Source of the DNA: Prosthecochloris sp.
GTDB lineage: Bacteria > Bacteroidota > Chlorobiia > Chlorobiales > Chlorobiaceae
Assembly (NCBI GenBank): GCA_004028745.1
Contig: RAZP01000055.1
Location: 1-64,000 of the forward strand
Length of the DNA: 64,000 bases
Direction: 5' to 3'
Shown here: one piece after another, positions 17,822 to 27,290 of the stretch
Numbering within the stretch: position 1 is the stretch's first letter
Layout: each line of letters starts with the position of its first letter
The notes under the pieces: generated by a model
What the model saw: only the letters and a program-made list of their open reading frames with translations
Database searches by the model: none
What the model was told of the DNA's origin: nothing
Made by a program: the position numbers and the translations under genes

Positions 17822-17854
17822 AGTCATATGGGGTCGTATGGGACTTATATGACT
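17822..17854. repeat. Palindromic CATATG-rich sequence
   Basis: AGTCATAT (17822-17829) and ATATGACT (17847-17854) are perfect inverted arms around GGGGTCGTATGGGACTT. The loop repeats the theme (CGTATGGGACTTATATGAC). It lies between the sodB terminator and the convergent DUF4292 gene. Role unknown. Confidence 0.4.
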
Positions 17855-17913
17855 CATATCGCTGCAAGGGGTCTTGAATAAACGTTGCGGGCATTTCGAG
17901 AGCAAGGCCCCCT

Positions 17914-18774
17914 CTACATCCAGGGCAGGATTCCGACAACCCTATCCAAATCAATCACCCTTGCATTTTCCGGAAGACGATATTGAATGTTCAGATCATC
18001 CGGGTTGATGACGCGCTCATCGTAAACAATCACCATTTCATGCTTACCGCTGCCGTCCAGGCGCGGGCTGAACATCACTACATCAATTTCTTCCGGCAGG
18101 TAAACATTTTTTCCATCCAGGATGTACGGAACAAATTTCCTGAAATGCATTTCCACCTGCTTTCTTCCGAAAGAATCGCTGATAAGCACCCCCTCAATGT
18201 TTTTGGTAAGGCGGTTTACAAGCAGCTCTTTTTTTCCGGCCTGCGTAGCGACGGTAAAGCTCACATTCCCTCCGCCTTCACGCACGGACTCTACAGCAGT
18301 CAGAGGTTCGTTAATGGTGATAAAACCTGCCAGGGCATCTGAAAGAAGCTCGTAATCCGACCTCAATCCAAGGATTTTCTCCAGATTATCGGGACGGTTG
18401 CCCCCGACAAGCAGCTGGTTGTTAAGCATGTCATGGACAAACAGCGAATCAGGCCGGAAAAGCATATCGGCAACAGGCCACCCCAATATGCCTGCACTGA
18501 CGATAATGCGCATATCCTTTGACCGTATAAGCTGTATATTGCTGTAGACACGCTCCTCCCTTTTTGGTGTTTTTATCCAGATATCCGCATATCCGTCAAG
18601 CGCTTTTGCCCCCATGGATGCTTCCGAAACATCGCGATAAAGCCCGGCAAGGTCGTCTGTAAACTCAACTTTTTCGGAAGGCCAATCTTCAACAGTTACA
18701 GTCCTGAAATCGGCGCATCCTGCGATGAAAACGATCCAAAAAACGTACAGGAATGCTCTTAATACTTGCTTCAT
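17914..18774 (-). CDS. DUF4292-like lipoprotein
   Basis: A 286-residue lipoprotein with signal peptide and lipobox FIAGC (cysteine near residue 20). The body resembles DUF4292 proteins, which adopt a LolA/LolB-like beta fold: GYADIWIKTPKREER, then RIIVSAGILGWPVADMLFRP and the DSLFVHDMLNNQ segment. LolA-like folds carry lipid or lipoprotein, so a role in envelope transport is possible but not shown. It faces sodB convergently. Its upstream flank holds a partial repeat. Confidence 0.75.
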   Translation of the reverse strand: MKQVLRAFLYVFWIVFIAGCADFRTVTVEDWPSEKVEFTDDLAGLYRDVSEASMGAKALDGYADIWIKTPKREERVYSNIQLIRSKDMRIIVSAGILGWPVADMLFRPDSLFVHDMLNNQLLVGGNRPDNLEKILGLRSDYELLSDALAGFITINEPLTAVESVREGGGNVSFTVATQAGKKELLVNRLTKNIEGVLISDSFGRKQVEMHFRKFVPYILDGKNVYLPEEIDVVMFSPRLDGSGKHEMVIVYDERVINPDDLNIQYRLPENARVIDLDRVVGILPWM

Positions 18775-18865
18775 CGTAAAATCTTTAGATAGTGAGCAGG
18801 TCAGAAGTACTGAGAATATCGTGAATATTCTTTTTTATACAGTTCTTTTTTTATCCCTAAATTAA

Positions 18866-18950
18866 GGGCGCCCTTATTTACTCCGCGCTTCAATTGTTTC
18901 ACCTTGTCCCAGCCATGCCGGGACGCCCGGATAATTGCTCAATGAAGGTT
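18866..18950. repeat. Fragment of the GGGCACCTCT repeat
   Basis: Begins AAGGGCGCCCTTATTTACTC followed by CGCGCTTCAATTG, that is one arm of the repeat, then CATGCCGGGACGCCCGGAT, a degenerate core. The other arm is missing. It lies between the divergent DUF4292 and methyltransferase genes. Confidence 0.6.
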
Positions 18951-18970
18951 AACCTACTCCTGTTTTGCCC

Positions 18971-20155
18971 ATGCACTCTCTATACCTTAAACCAAAAGAA
19001 CATCGCAGACTGTTCAAGGGTCACCTCTGGTCATTCAGCAATGAACTCCAGTCACTCCCCAAAGATATTGCCGCGGGGGAAACCGTCAAACTTTACACCC
19101 ACGACAAACAGTTTATCGGCACCGGTTTCTACAACCCGCATTCCCTTATCTCCTTCCGCCTTCTGTCGAGAGCCGGTAAAATTCCCGACGCTGATTTTTT
19201 CAGGACAAAAATCCTTAACGCCCTTGACCTTCGGGCCAGACTTTACCCCGAATCAGATACCAATGCCTTCAGGCTGGTACATGGGGAATCCGATGGTCTG
19301 CCGGGCCTTGTTATCGATCGTTTCAATACAGCTATTGTCCTGCAAGCGTTTTCAGCCGGTATGGACCGCCATCTGCCGCTTATCTGCGATGTTCTTACCG
19401 ACCATTTTAAACCCTTGTCCATCGTCGTGCGAAACGAGTCGGTTCTGCGGGAACTGGAAGGGCTTCCGCTTTACAAAAAAATCGTGCATGGATCGGAAAA
19501 AGAAGCTGCCCAGATCATCCATGATACAGGGCTGCGCTATACTATCAACCTTTTTGAAGGACACAAAACCGGCTTTTTTCTTGATCAGAGAGACAATCGG
19601 CGGCTAATTCGCAAACTTGCAGGCAAAGCGGAAACACTCGATGTATTTACAAGCGATGGTGGTTTCGGCCTGAATGCACTTTATGGCGGGGCGGCTTCAG
19701 CAACCTTGGTCGATATCTCTCATGACGCACTTAAACGCGCAGAAGAAAACGCTCAATTAAACAGGCTCTCGAACTACGCCCTGATCAAGGGAGATGCTTT
19801 CGAAGTGATGAACCGGCTGATTGCAGAGAAGAAGTTGTACGATCTTGTTATACTCGACCCCCCAAGCTTTACCAAAAGCCGTAAAAACCTGCCGTCCGCC
19901 CTGCATGCATATAAGAAACTCAACAAACTTGGCCTACAGCTTGTAAAGGATAGCGGCTTCTTAGCAACATCGTCATGCTCTCACCATGTTTCCGAAGATG
20001 ATTTTCTGGGAACCATTCACCACGCATCGCTTGCAACCAATAAACATCTTCGATTGGTGTTCAGGAGTTCCCAGCCAGCAGATCATCCGATACTGCTTTC
20101 AATGCCGGAAACACATTACCTGAAATTTGCCTGCTTCTATGTCACCGGAATGTAG
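18971..20155 (+). CDS. RlmI-like class I rRNA (cytosine-C5) methyltransferase
   Basis: An SAM-dependent RNA methyltransferase of about 394 residues, of the RlmI/YccW family that modifies 23S rRNA. The N-terminal PUA domain starts at once ([20 protein letters not shown]), the EEHD-like middle follows (about 80-190), and the C-terminal Rossmann domain has [15 protein letters not shown] and the catalytic [14 protein letters not shown]. The usual glycine-rich SAM motif CxxGGF is changed to TSDGGF, with no cysteine. The ATG at 18971 is preferred to an in-frame TTG six bases upstream because family members start MxxLxLKP. The exact base modified is inferred from the family. Confidence 0.88.
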   Translation: MHSLYLKPKEHRRLFKGHLWSFSNELQSLPKDIAAGETVKLYTHDKQFIGTGFYNPHSLISFRLLSRAGKIPDADFFRTKILNALDLRARLYPESDTNAFRLVHGESDGLPGLVIDRFNTAIVLQAFSAGMDRHLPLICDVLTDHFKPLSIVVRNESVLRELEGLPLYKKIVHGSEKEAAQIIHDTGLRYTINLFEGHKTGFFLDQRDNRRLIRKLAGKAETLDVFTSDGGFGLNALYGGAASATLVDISHDALKRAEENAQLNRLSNYALIKGDAFEVMNRLIAEKKLYDLVILDPPSFTKSRKNLPSALHAYKKLNKLGLQLVKDSGFLATSSCSHHVSEDDFLGTIHHASLATNKHLRLVFRSSQPADHPILLSMPETHYLKFACFYVTGM

Positions 20156-20203
20156 AGACAAGCAGCATTGACCACGCTGAACAATTGGATAACGGCAATC
20201 CTT

Positions 20204-20782
20204 CTATAGCGCATGAACTATATCATACACCTCTTTCCAGGAGGCCGCACGGGGAGCTGCTATATCTTTATTGGTACTGTTAGCGAAACAAATCGTATAA
20301 AGCCCTTTTGCCCGTAACTGCATAATGTTATCGGGACTATCTTCAACATAGATATCTGCACCGACTTCCGACTTTTCTTTCATGAAACAAAGATCCCAGT
20401 AAGGAATTCCGTGACCGTCCAGCCAGGCAATGGTTTGCTGAACCGCAGATGCATGCGAATAGTGGATGAAAAGCCGATGAGTAATGATTCTGATGTGGTA
20501 TCCCTCATCGGAAAGTTTTCTCAGGTATTTCCTGGCACCGGGTATCATGGGCATGGTTTTGAAAAGCTCCCTCTGGTTAAGCGCATAACGATGCAGGCTT
20601 TCATACTGCTTTTTTCCAGCTATCCCCCACTCTTTCAGGCCATAGGAAACATCTGTTGTCAACGCATCGGGAGACTGCTCAAACCATTCAGCAGCGATCT
20701 CTCGCATACGTCCGTAAAAATCTGCACACACACCGTCAAGATCGACCCCGATAACCGGCATCTCTTTTTCAGCTTTTCCCAT
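20204..20782 (-). CDS. HAD-family 5'(3')-deoxyribonucleotidase-like phosphatase
   Basis: A HAD hydrolase of 192 residues of the 5'-nucleotidase, deoxy (NT5C) type. The catalytic motif is [12 protein letters not shown], with nucleophile D14 and acid/base D16. The conserved ITHR stands for motif II and [10 protein letters not shown] for motif IV. The ATG at 20782 gives a start eight residues before the first strand; an upstream in-frame ATG at 20839 would add 19 residues of unlikely composition. It should dephosphorylate a small nucleotide or similar compound. The next gene on the same strand is the thioredoxin-like gene at 20861, so this gene lies downstream of it. Confidence 0.82.
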   Translation of the reverse strand: MGKAEKEMPVIGVDLDGVCADFYGRMREIAAEWFEQSPDALTTDVSYGLKEWGIAGKKQYESLHRYALNQRELFKTMPMIPGARKYLRKLSDEGYHIRIITHRLFIHYSHASAVQQTIAWLDGHGIPYWDLCFMKEKSEVGADIYVEDSPDNIMQLRAKGLYTICFANSTNKDIAAPRAASWKEVYDIVHAL

Positions 20783-20860
20783 GTTCAAAAAGTCTAATTT
20801 CACAATAATGGCCTGACAGCTATCCAGCCATCTCACCATTCAGCAGCATTTTATGCTCTT

Positions 20861-21667
20861 CTAATACAAAGCCCTGTCAAACACCCTCCTATGCCTCAAG
20901 GTCGTAGGCTCTTCCTCTCCCAGATATTTAAAGATCGCAATACATATCTTACGCGCACCGTCATCGTCATAATAACGGTTTTCCCTGATTACCTCTATAA
21001 AATCGCTCAGTGCGCCGTCAAAATTCTTTTTACGCAATTTCTCAATGGCTTCCCGGTAACGCTCCCTGACCGGATCTTCCGGAAAGTCCGCATCGTTTTT
21101 CTGCAAAAGCCCTGCGAGGGTTCTTGCGGACTCCAGAAGCTCCGTATACTCATACTCACCTTCAAGCTTGTCAATAAGCGATGCTGCCTCACCAGGTTCT
21201 GTAAAAATTATAAGCTTCACAAGCGCTGCCGCAGCACGAACATCTCCCGGTTCATTCCTCAGGATCTCTTCAAGGATTTCAGCTGCCTTGGCTTCTTTCC
21301 CCTGTTTGACAAGCTCTTCAGCGTGCTGGAGCTGATCAGCGTACTTCCCGGGCAGGGACTTCTTCAGCCACTGCTCAATCTGTTCCTCGGGCAAAGCACC
21401 GACAAACTCGTCAACAACCTTGCCATTTATAAAGAGCTTCACGGCTGGAATACTCATAATTCCATACTCACGTGCAACTTCCGGGTATTCTTCCGTATTG
21501 ATCTTCACAAGAACGAACTCTCCGGGATGCTTCCCGGCAACTTTCTCGAGCACAGGCCCCAGTATCCTGCAGGGGCCGCACCATTCAGCCCAGAAGTCAA
21601 CAAGAACCGGAACATCACTACTTTTCTCCACTACATCACGAATAAAATCAAACTGGCTCTTTTGCAT
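20861..21667 (-). CDS. CnoX/YbbN-like thioredoxin with TPR domain
   Basis: A 268-residue protein with an N-terminal thioredoxin domain (residues 1-110) and a C-terminal TPR-like helical part. The active site WAEWCGPC has both cysteines (C30, C33), unlike E. coli CnoX, where the first is a serine, so it should be redox-active. The cis-proline loop is SIPAVKLF. Relatives hand over oxidation-damaged clients to GroEL and DnaK. The ATG at 21667 is chosen because the thioredoxin fold begins there; the frame stays open for another 21 codons of unlikely composition. The Fe-S assembly genes begin 130 bases away in the opposite direction. Confidence 0.88.
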   Translation of the reverse strand: MQKSQFDFIRDVVEKSSDVPVLVDFWAEWCGPCRILGPVLEKVAGKHPGEFVLVKINTEEYPEVAREYGIMSIPAVKLFINGKVVDEFVGALPEEQIEQWLKKSLPGKYADQLQHAEELVKQGKEAKAAEILEEILRNEPGDVRAAAALVKLIIFTEPGEAASLIDKLEGEYEYTELLESARTLAGLLQKNDADFPEDPVRERYREAIEKLRKKNFDGALSDFIEVIRENRYYDDDGARKICIAIFKYLGEEEPTTLRHRRVFDRALY

Positions 21668-21796
21668 ATTTTTTCGTTGGAAATTAATGGATTCAAAAGT
21701 TTTGGTAAAAAGATAAACGATCCCGACCAACTTTTCTATCTTTCAATGAGCAAACGTTCCATACCCGGTTCAGACTAATCTTTGAAACCACTTTAC

Positions 21797-22555
21797 ATGC
21801 TTACTATTGAAAATCTCTACGTCTCCATAAACGGCACACCGTTGCTTGAAGGCATAAACCTCTCAATCGGCGATGGGGAAACCGTTATTCTTTTCGGGCC
21901 AAACGGTTCCGGCAAAACAACTCTTCTTTACACCATCATGGGAATAGGAGGCTATGAGGTTACAGAAGGCAGAATTCTTTTCAATGATGAAGATATTACG
22001 CATATTCCCGCTTATGAACGTTCGAGAAAAGGAATAGGTATGTCCATGCAGCGCCCTCCCTCTATCCATGGCTTGAAAACAAGAGGACTTGTCGAGATGT
22101 GTGCCGGAAAAAGAACGGTTGATGTCGAGGCTCTGGCAAAAAAAGTCAACCTTGAATCTTTCCTGGATCGCGACATCAACCTGGGTTTTTCCGGTGGCGA
22201 GATAAAGCGATCGGAAATCCTTCAACTGATGGCCCAGCGCCCCAAACTTTTGCTGTTCGATGAACCTGAATCCGGGGTGGATGTGGAAAACATGGCTCTG
22301 GTAGGCAATATGGCAAGAGAACTTCTGGAAGGCCCATCTGAGCCGGACGCACAGCACACCCTCCATGATTTGATGCACGAACGCAAAACTTCCGGCCTGA
22401 TCATCACACACACAGGCCATATTCTTGATTACATTACCGCAGACCGTGGCCACGTCCTTTACAGCGGCCACCTTTGCTGCGCCGATAATCCAAAGCGAAT
22501 TCTCGATCATCTCAAGAAATATGGTTACAAAGAGTGTATCAGGTGTCTGAGTTGA
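21797..22555 (+). CDS. sufC: SufC-like ATPase of Fe-S cluster assembly
   Basis: A cytoplasmic ABC ATPase of 252 residues that works with SufB/D scaffolds. Walker A is GPNGSGKTT, the signature GFSGGEIKRSEILQL and Walker B KLLLFDEPESGVDVEN; SGGExKRxEIL is diagnostic for SufC. The ATG at 21797 is preferred to a TTG at 21782. The scaffold gene follows 126 bases downstream. The signature FSGGEIKR is closer to archaeal and SMS-type proteins than to E. coli SufC (LSGGEKKR). See the two-gene SUF finding. Confidence 0.92.
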   Translation: MLTIENLYVSINGTPLLEGINLSIGDGETVILFGPNGSGKTTLLYTIMGIGGYEVTEGRILFNDEDITHIPAYERSRKGIGMSMQRPPSIHGLKTRGLVEMCAGKRTVDVEALAKKVNLESFLDRDINLGFSGGEIKRSEILQLMAQRPKLLLFDEPESGVDVENMALVGNMARELLEGPSEPDAQHTLHDLMHERKTSGLIITHTGHILDYITADRGHVLYSGHLCCADNPKRILDHLKKYGYKECIRCLS

Positions 22556-22681
22556 CATGCAGGACATCTGTATTCATGTCATTGACCCGGATTTCTATTC
22601 CCGGCCGCCTGAATTGAACGATAAAGCCGTCTAATCCGTAAGGGTACCTCTAAATAAATCAATCGTATAGTTCCTGCAGTT

Positions 22682-23836
22682 ATGAAAGTTGATCTCTCCA
22701 AATACGAATTCACAGGCCATGCAAGTGAAAAAGTTGATGACCTGACTAGGCTCGACAAAGGCGAAAAGGAAAGCATGAAAATGGCTGGTTTTGACGCTTC
22801 GGAGAAAAACAGGAGTGCATCATTCGTACAGATTGATCATAATCATGCTTTCTGCAAATCCTACGATCCGGGAGTCGAAATACTCCCCCTCGGACTGGCA
22901 TTGAAGATACACGAAGGATGGGGAGACCTTAAATGGAAGCTGCTGAAACCCGAAAAGGACGAATTTACAAGACTGGCTGCCGATAGCACGCATGGCGGTT
23001 ACGTAATACGAGTTAAAAAAGGAGCTAAGCTTACCGCTCCTATCCAGTCCTGCCTGATGATGCATACAAACAAGGTAGGACAGAACGTGCATAACATCAT
23101 CCTTGTGGAAGAAGGCGCTGAAGCGCATATCCTGTCCGGCTGCACAACAACACTTGCAGATCAGACTGCCGCGCACATCGGTATTTCCGAATTTTACGTT
23201 GAAAAGAATGCAAGCCTGACCTTCACGATGATTCATAACTGGGGAGAAAATGTCGAGGTACGTCCTCGCTCTGCAGGTCAGGTTGAGACCGGAGGCATCT
23301 TTCTGAGCAATTATGTCAGCCTCAAGCCGGTGAAAAACCTTCAGATGTACCCGGCAATCACCCTAAAAGGGGCAGGCTCAATCGCACGGTTCAATTCCGT
23401 CATTGTGTCAACAGAAAACACATTTATGGATGTCGGCAACAGGGTCATCCTCGACGCCGCAGATACCAGAACAGAGATCATCTCTCACGCTATTGCCTCA
23501 GGCGGGCATATTATCGCACGAGGACATATCCAGGCAAACTGCTCTCCCGCCAAAGGGCATCTTGAATGTCAGGGCCTGTTACTCAATAATGGTATTATAC
23601 AAGCCATTCCTGAACTCGATGGGCGTATGGAAGGAGTAGAGCTTTCACATGAAGCAGCTGTCGGAAAGATCGCCAAAGAAGAGCTCGAATATCTCATGAT
23701 TCGCGGGATGGATGAAGAAGAGGCAAGCTCGGCGATTGTGCGGGGATTTCTCAATATCGACATCATGGGTTTACCGCCTGAGCTCAAAACCGAGATTGAT
23801 AAAGCCATTACCGAAAGTGAAAAAAGCATGTTTTAA
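22682..23836 (+). CDS. sufB: SufB/SufD-like Fe-S scaffold protein
   Basis: A 384-residue SufBD-family protein, the partner of SufC in assembling Fe-S clusters. The beta-helix core runs from about residue 110 to 320; conserved parts are HNIILVEEGAEAHILSG, ISHAIASGGHIIARGHI and CSPAKGHLECQGLL. It is short compared with E. coli SufB (495), resembles the single scaffold of minimal systems, and has cysteines at SGCTTT and QANC. It follows sufC by 126 bases; a fragment of the GGGTACCTCT repeat lies between them. No SufD, SufS, SufE or SufU is adjacent. Confidence 0.88.
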   Translation: MKVDLSKYEFTGHASEKVDDLTRLDKGEKESMKMAGFDASEKNRSASFVQIDHNHAFCKSYDPGVEILPLGLALKIHEGWGDLKWKLLKPEKDEFTRLAADSTHGGYVIRVKKGAKLTAPIQSCLMMHTNKVGQNVHNIILVEEGAEAHILSGCTTTLADQTAAHIGISEFYVEKNASLTFTMIHNWGENVEVRPRSAGQVETGGIFLSNYVSLKPVKNLQMYPAITLKGAGSIARFNSVIVSTENTFMDVGNRVILDAADTRTEIISHAIASGGHIIARGHIQANCSPAKGHLECQGLLLNNGIIQAIPELDGRMEGVELSHEAAVGKIAKEELEYLMIRGMDEEEASSAIVRGFLNIDIMGLPPELKTEIDKAITESEKSMF

Positions 23837-23840
23837 CCTT

Positions 23841-24365
23841 ATGAAATATTTTGCAGCGATTCCCTTACTGCTCTTACTTATATCCGCCCCTGCTGCTCTG
23901 CTCGCCGAGCAGCAAGTCGCGCTGAACACGGAGGAGCAGGTCATTCCCTTGACGTTCAATAATCCAGCAGATGCCGCAGATAACCCAAAGCCCAGAGGAT
24001 GCATATCGCTCCGCATCAATAACATCAGGAATTCCGAGGGAAGACTCGGCATAGCGCTTTTTTGCACCGAAAAGGGATTTCCGGACAAACCGGAAAAGGC
24101 TTTTGCTCTGGCAAATACAGAAATAAATGGTGCCTCAAAAGAGGTCATTATTGAAAACGTTCCCTACGGCAGGTACGCTGTCAGCATCCTTCATGATGAA
24201 AACAGCAACAGCAAGATGGATAAGACCTGGATCGGCAAGCCCAAAGAAGGGTTCGGCGTCTCAAACAACCCGAAAATCAGATTTGGGCCTCCTGGTTTCG
24301 ATGAGTCGGGTTTTGTTCTCGACCGTGAAGAAATTGTGCTTGATATAGCAATTAACTACCTTTGA
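23841..24365 (+). CDS. DUF2141 secreted protein
   Basis: A 174-residue exported protein: signal peptide of about 22 residues (FAAIPLLLLLISAPAALLA), a variable linker, then a DUF2141 domain (residues 55-170) with SEGRLGIALFC, VPYGRYAVSILHDENSNSKMD and WIGKPKEGFGVSNN. The DEN.N..MD part looks like a possible calcium-binding loop. The ATG at 23841 follows the sufB stop by 5 bases, which suggests coupling with the SUF genes or a transcript running into the YnbE-like gene. Function unknown. Confidence 0.88.
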   Translation: MKYFAAIPLLLLLISAPAALLAEQQVALNTEEQVIPLTFNNPADAADNPKPRGCISLRINNIRNSEGRLGIALFCTEKGFPDKPEKAFALANTEINGASKEVIIENVPYGRYAVSILHDENSNSKMDKTWIGKPKEGFGVSNNPKIRFGPPGFDESGFVLDREEIVLDIAINYL

Positions 24366-24451
24366 CTATAATTGTTGTTTGAAAACCTGCGATCTCACGT
24401 TGCCTGAAAGTATCTTTTAACAGAAATTTTGGACCGATACCGGAAACAACC

Positions 24452-24655
24452 ATGTGTACAATGAAAAGAAAAGCCATTCCGATCGTTTTTATGGGACTTG
24501 TCATGCTTGCTTCATGCAAACCGACAGTCAAGGTTGAAGCACCTGATAAACCAATCACGATCAACATGAACATCAAGATTGATCACGAAATACGTGTAAA
24601 GCTTGATAAAGATCTTGAAAGTCTTTATCAAGAGAAAAAAGGAACCATTTACTAA
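24452..24655 (+). CDS. YnbE-like outer-membrane lipoprotein
   Basis: A 67-residue lipoprotein of the YnbE family. The lipobox is MLASC; the mature part is KPTVKVEAPDKPITINMNIK. ATG at 24452 has GGAA at a suitable distance; a second ATG at 24461 gives the same signal peptide. In E. coli YnbE is an outer-membrane lipoprotein that pairs with YdbH to bridge the two membranes for phospholipid transport. The YdbL-like gene follows 11 bases later and the YdbH-like gene after that, so the set is complete. Confidence 0.9.
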   Translation: MCTMKRKAIPIVFMGLVMLASCKPTVKVEAPDKPITINMNIKIDHEIRVKLDKDLESLYQEKKGTIY

Positions 24656-24666
24656 GGGAGAGCATC

Positions 24667-25035
24667 ATGTTTTCATATTCAAAACGTTACAGCCTGAGAA
24701 CTCTTGGCATTATCGCTTTGCTGGCAATGGCTATAACAGGTTTTTCACAAACCTCATATGCTATCGATCTTGCAACAGCCCGAGCCACGGGTCTTGTCGG
24801 AGAAACAGATAAAGGTTATCTGGCTATCCCTCCCGGAGCAAAACCATCCGCCGAAACACAAACCCTGATAAACAACGTTAATGCAGTTCGTAAAGCTGAT
24901 TTTACCGCACAGTCAAAAAAAAGCGGCGTTGACGTTGAACTTGTAGGGATTAGAATGTTCCAGATAAAAATCTATCCATCCCTTTCTCCTGGAACTTGGG
25001 TAAAGATCCAGGGTAACTGGACGAGAAAAGAATAA
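24667..25035 (+). CDS. YdbL-like periplasmic protein (DUF1318)
   Basis: A 122-residue exported protein with a signal peptide ending near SYA (residue 35). The DUF1318 core is ATARATGLVGETDKGYLAI, with NNVNAVRKADF in the middle. In E. coli YdbL is a periplasmic partner of the YdbH-YnbE bridge and is thought to regulate its assembly. It lies 11 bases after the YnbE-like gene and 33 before the YdbH-like gene. Confidence 0.9.
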   Translation: MFSYSKRYSLRTLGIIALLAMAITGFSQTSYAIDLATARATGLVGETDKGYLAIPPGAKPSAETQTLINNVNAVRKADFTAQSKKSGVDVELVGIRMFQIKIYPSLSPGTWVKIQGNWTRKE

Positions 25036-25068
25036 CCGTTTGCCGGCTCTCAATAAAAAGACGTTACC

Positions 25069-27213
25069 GTGAAATGGCTGATCCGCCTTCTGCTGGTCGT
25101 TGTCCTGCTGTTTGCTTCGGCAGGGATTTCCCTATGGCTGGTCTCCCCATGGCTAATCACAAAACTGGTCGAGAAGGCTACGGCGGGCAAAGGTATAGCG
25201 GTTCGTATTGAAAAGCCAGGGCGGCCGACACTCACTTCAGCAGGTTTTGAAACTCTTGAGGTAACGAACATCCCGGAGACAACATCAAACAAAGAAGCGT
25301 CGCCAGCAGCCTATTCTCTCCGCTTTTCCAGAGGTAAACTTGAATACCGTTTTCCTTCTTACAACATTTTCAGAGCTGTTTTCTCCCTGCTAACCGGTAC
25401 TGCGGTGCCGGTAAATCTCGATCTTTCTGCAGACTCGCTGCACGCGGAACTCAAAGAGGCCGGGATCAAGTTTATCGACAGGAGCCCCCTGATGTCGCTA
25501 ACAGGAAAGCTTTCAAGCAGCGGCAATAACAATTTCTCTTTCCAGCCGGACTCATTTACTTACATCGTCAACGAGGCCGATATCAAAAAAGAAAAGCTGT
25601 CGCTGGAAGGCATAGATTACGCAATTTCTCTTTCCGGTGAAGAACAATGGAGTCAGAAACCCGAAAAGCTCCTTGTCAGACGCCTTCTTACAAACGGATC
25701 GGCTGCACCCGTAAGCAATTTTAAAGCCGCCATACCCATTACGCCGAAAACGTTTTCGTCAGAAAACATTGTATTCACAAACTGCTCTGTCGACCTCCTG
25801 ACATGGAAAGCCTCTACGGACAGCATTGTCTATAACACCTCGTCAAAGGAAACGTCGTTCACATTGCAGCTTGAAAAGCTGAAGCTCGAGGACATACCAG
25901 GCTTCAAAGGAAAAGACAATCCTTATGGAACGGGTACGGTAAGCGGCGAAATCCCCCTGACTTTCCGCGATACAACCATCACCATAGCAAATGCTGTCAT
26001 ACGCTCCGAACCCGGAGCAAAACTTATATACTACTCTGCCGAAGGTTCTCCTCTGGCACACGTAAATCTCGCCGGCAGAGGAAAAGAAACAGTCAAACAA
26101 CTCAGTGCTGTCATCAACCTGCGAGGCCCCATGACCGCTCTCCAGGGCATTGCATTAAACGATGTATCATGCACATTTCTTGGGGGACATGTGAGTGCAA
26201 AAAAAATTTACTATGACCTGAACAAAAAGCAGTCGCATTTCACCATCAGAATACGCAATATCCCTTTACGCAGCACCCTGAGGCTTCTGGGAGATTTTTC
26301 CGGTTCTTTTAATGCCCCACTAAGCGGCACAGTTCCTTTTCTGGTCAGCAGGAAAGGATTCCGTATTAAAAACGCACACCTTTTCTCCGCCGGAAAAGGA
26401 GAAATCAAGCATACCCCGAAAGAAAAGCCGAACATCGAGGAAAAAGATATGTTCAGTTCAGATACAAAACCGGTTTTGTATCTTTTCTCATCCCCTGACA
26501 TGAGAATCAACCGCACAGTATCGGGAACAACCGATATCATGCTCATGCTGAAAAGCTTTGAACGCAAAAAAGGGAGCGGCTCCTATAATCTTGACAATCT
26601 TAAAGGAACTTTGACTCTTGGTCAGGATCCTTCCAAACCAGACGTAGTACTTCTTGAAGATTTTACAGCAAGCATTTTTGGCGGCACCGTTGCTGTAGAC
26701 AATGTAGCTTATAACTTCAAGGAAAACAGTGCTGATTTCATTCTCTCCGTTGAACGAATCCCCATTCAAGAGCTGATCAATCTCCAGGGCCTGAAGAAAG
26801 TAACCACATCAGGCACGCTTTCAGGCAAGATACCCATAAAGATGAACGGACCGCTTTTTGAAGTACACCAGGGAGCAATGAACGCCGAAGAGGACGGACG
26901 GATTATTTACAACGCATCCGAAGAAGAAATAGCAATAGCACACGAAAGCCTGAAAACAACATATTCGGCACTTTCTGATTTTCACTATAACGAACTGCAG
27001 GCCTCCATGGATATAGAACCTGACGGTGAATCAATAATCCAGTTGCGTCTCAAGGGCTTTAACCCCTCATTCCAGGAAGGCCGCCCGGTTCACCTAAACT
27101 TGAACGTCGAACAAAACCTCCTCGATCTATTGCGGAGCTTTACCATATCAACTAATATTGAAGAAGCCATTTCGGAAAAAACTCTGCAAAAACAATTAAA
27201 AAAATCCCAATAA
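25069..27213 (+). CDS. YdbH-like AsmA-type intermembrane bridge protein
   Basis: A 714-residue protein with one N-terminal membrane anchor (residues 2-25) followed by a long beta-rich, AsmA/TamB-like periplasmic part. Such proteins form hydrophobic grooves that carry phospholipids from the inner to the outer membrane. The C-terminal part has VTTSGTLSGKIPIKM and DFHYNELQASMDIEPDGES, typical of the YdbH domain. E. coli YdbH is longer, near 880 residues. The start is GTG at 25069. The order ynbE-ydbL-ydbH differs from E. coli (ydbH-ynbE-ydbL), but all three members are present. Confidence 0.85.
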   Translation: MKWLIRLLLVVVLLFASAGISLWLVSPWLITKLVEKATAGKGIAVRIEKPGRPTLTSAGFETLEVTNIPETTSNKEASPAAYSLRFSRGKLEYRFPSYNIFRAVFSLLTGTAVPVNLDLSADSLHAELKEAGIKFIDRSPLMSLTGKLSSSGNNNFSFQPDSFTYIVNEADIKKEKLSLEGIDYAISLSGEEQWSQKPEKLLVRRLLTNGSAAPVSNFKAAIPITPKTFSSENIVFTNCSVDLLTWKASTDSIVYNTSSKETSFTLQLEKLKLEDIPGFKGKDNPYGTGTVSGEIPLTFRDTTITIANAVIRSEPGAKLIYYSAEGSPLAHVNLAGRGKETVKQLSAVINLRGPMTALQGIALNDVSCTFLGGHVSAKKIYYDLNKKQSHFTIRIRNIPLRSTLRLLGDFSGSFNAPLSGTVPFLVSRKGFRIKNAHLFSAGKGEIKHTPKEKPNIEEKDMFSSDTKPVLYLFSSPDMRINRTVSGTTDIMLMLKSFERKKGSGSYNLDNLKGTLTLGQDPSKPDVVLLEDFTASIFGGTVAVDNVAYNFKENSADFILSVERIPIQELINLQGLKKVTTSGTLSGKIPIKMNGPLFEVHQGAMNAEEDGRIIYNASEEEIAIAHESLKTTYSALSDFHYNELQASMDIEPDGESIIQLRLKGFNPSFQEGRPVHLNLNVEQNLLDLLRSFTISTNIEEAISEKTLQKQLKKSQ

Positions 27214-27290
27214 CTGATTATAGATGCATCTGAATATTATATTGCTTTTTTAGTCTTTCTACCCCCCATGAAAACACGGAGAAAATAACC

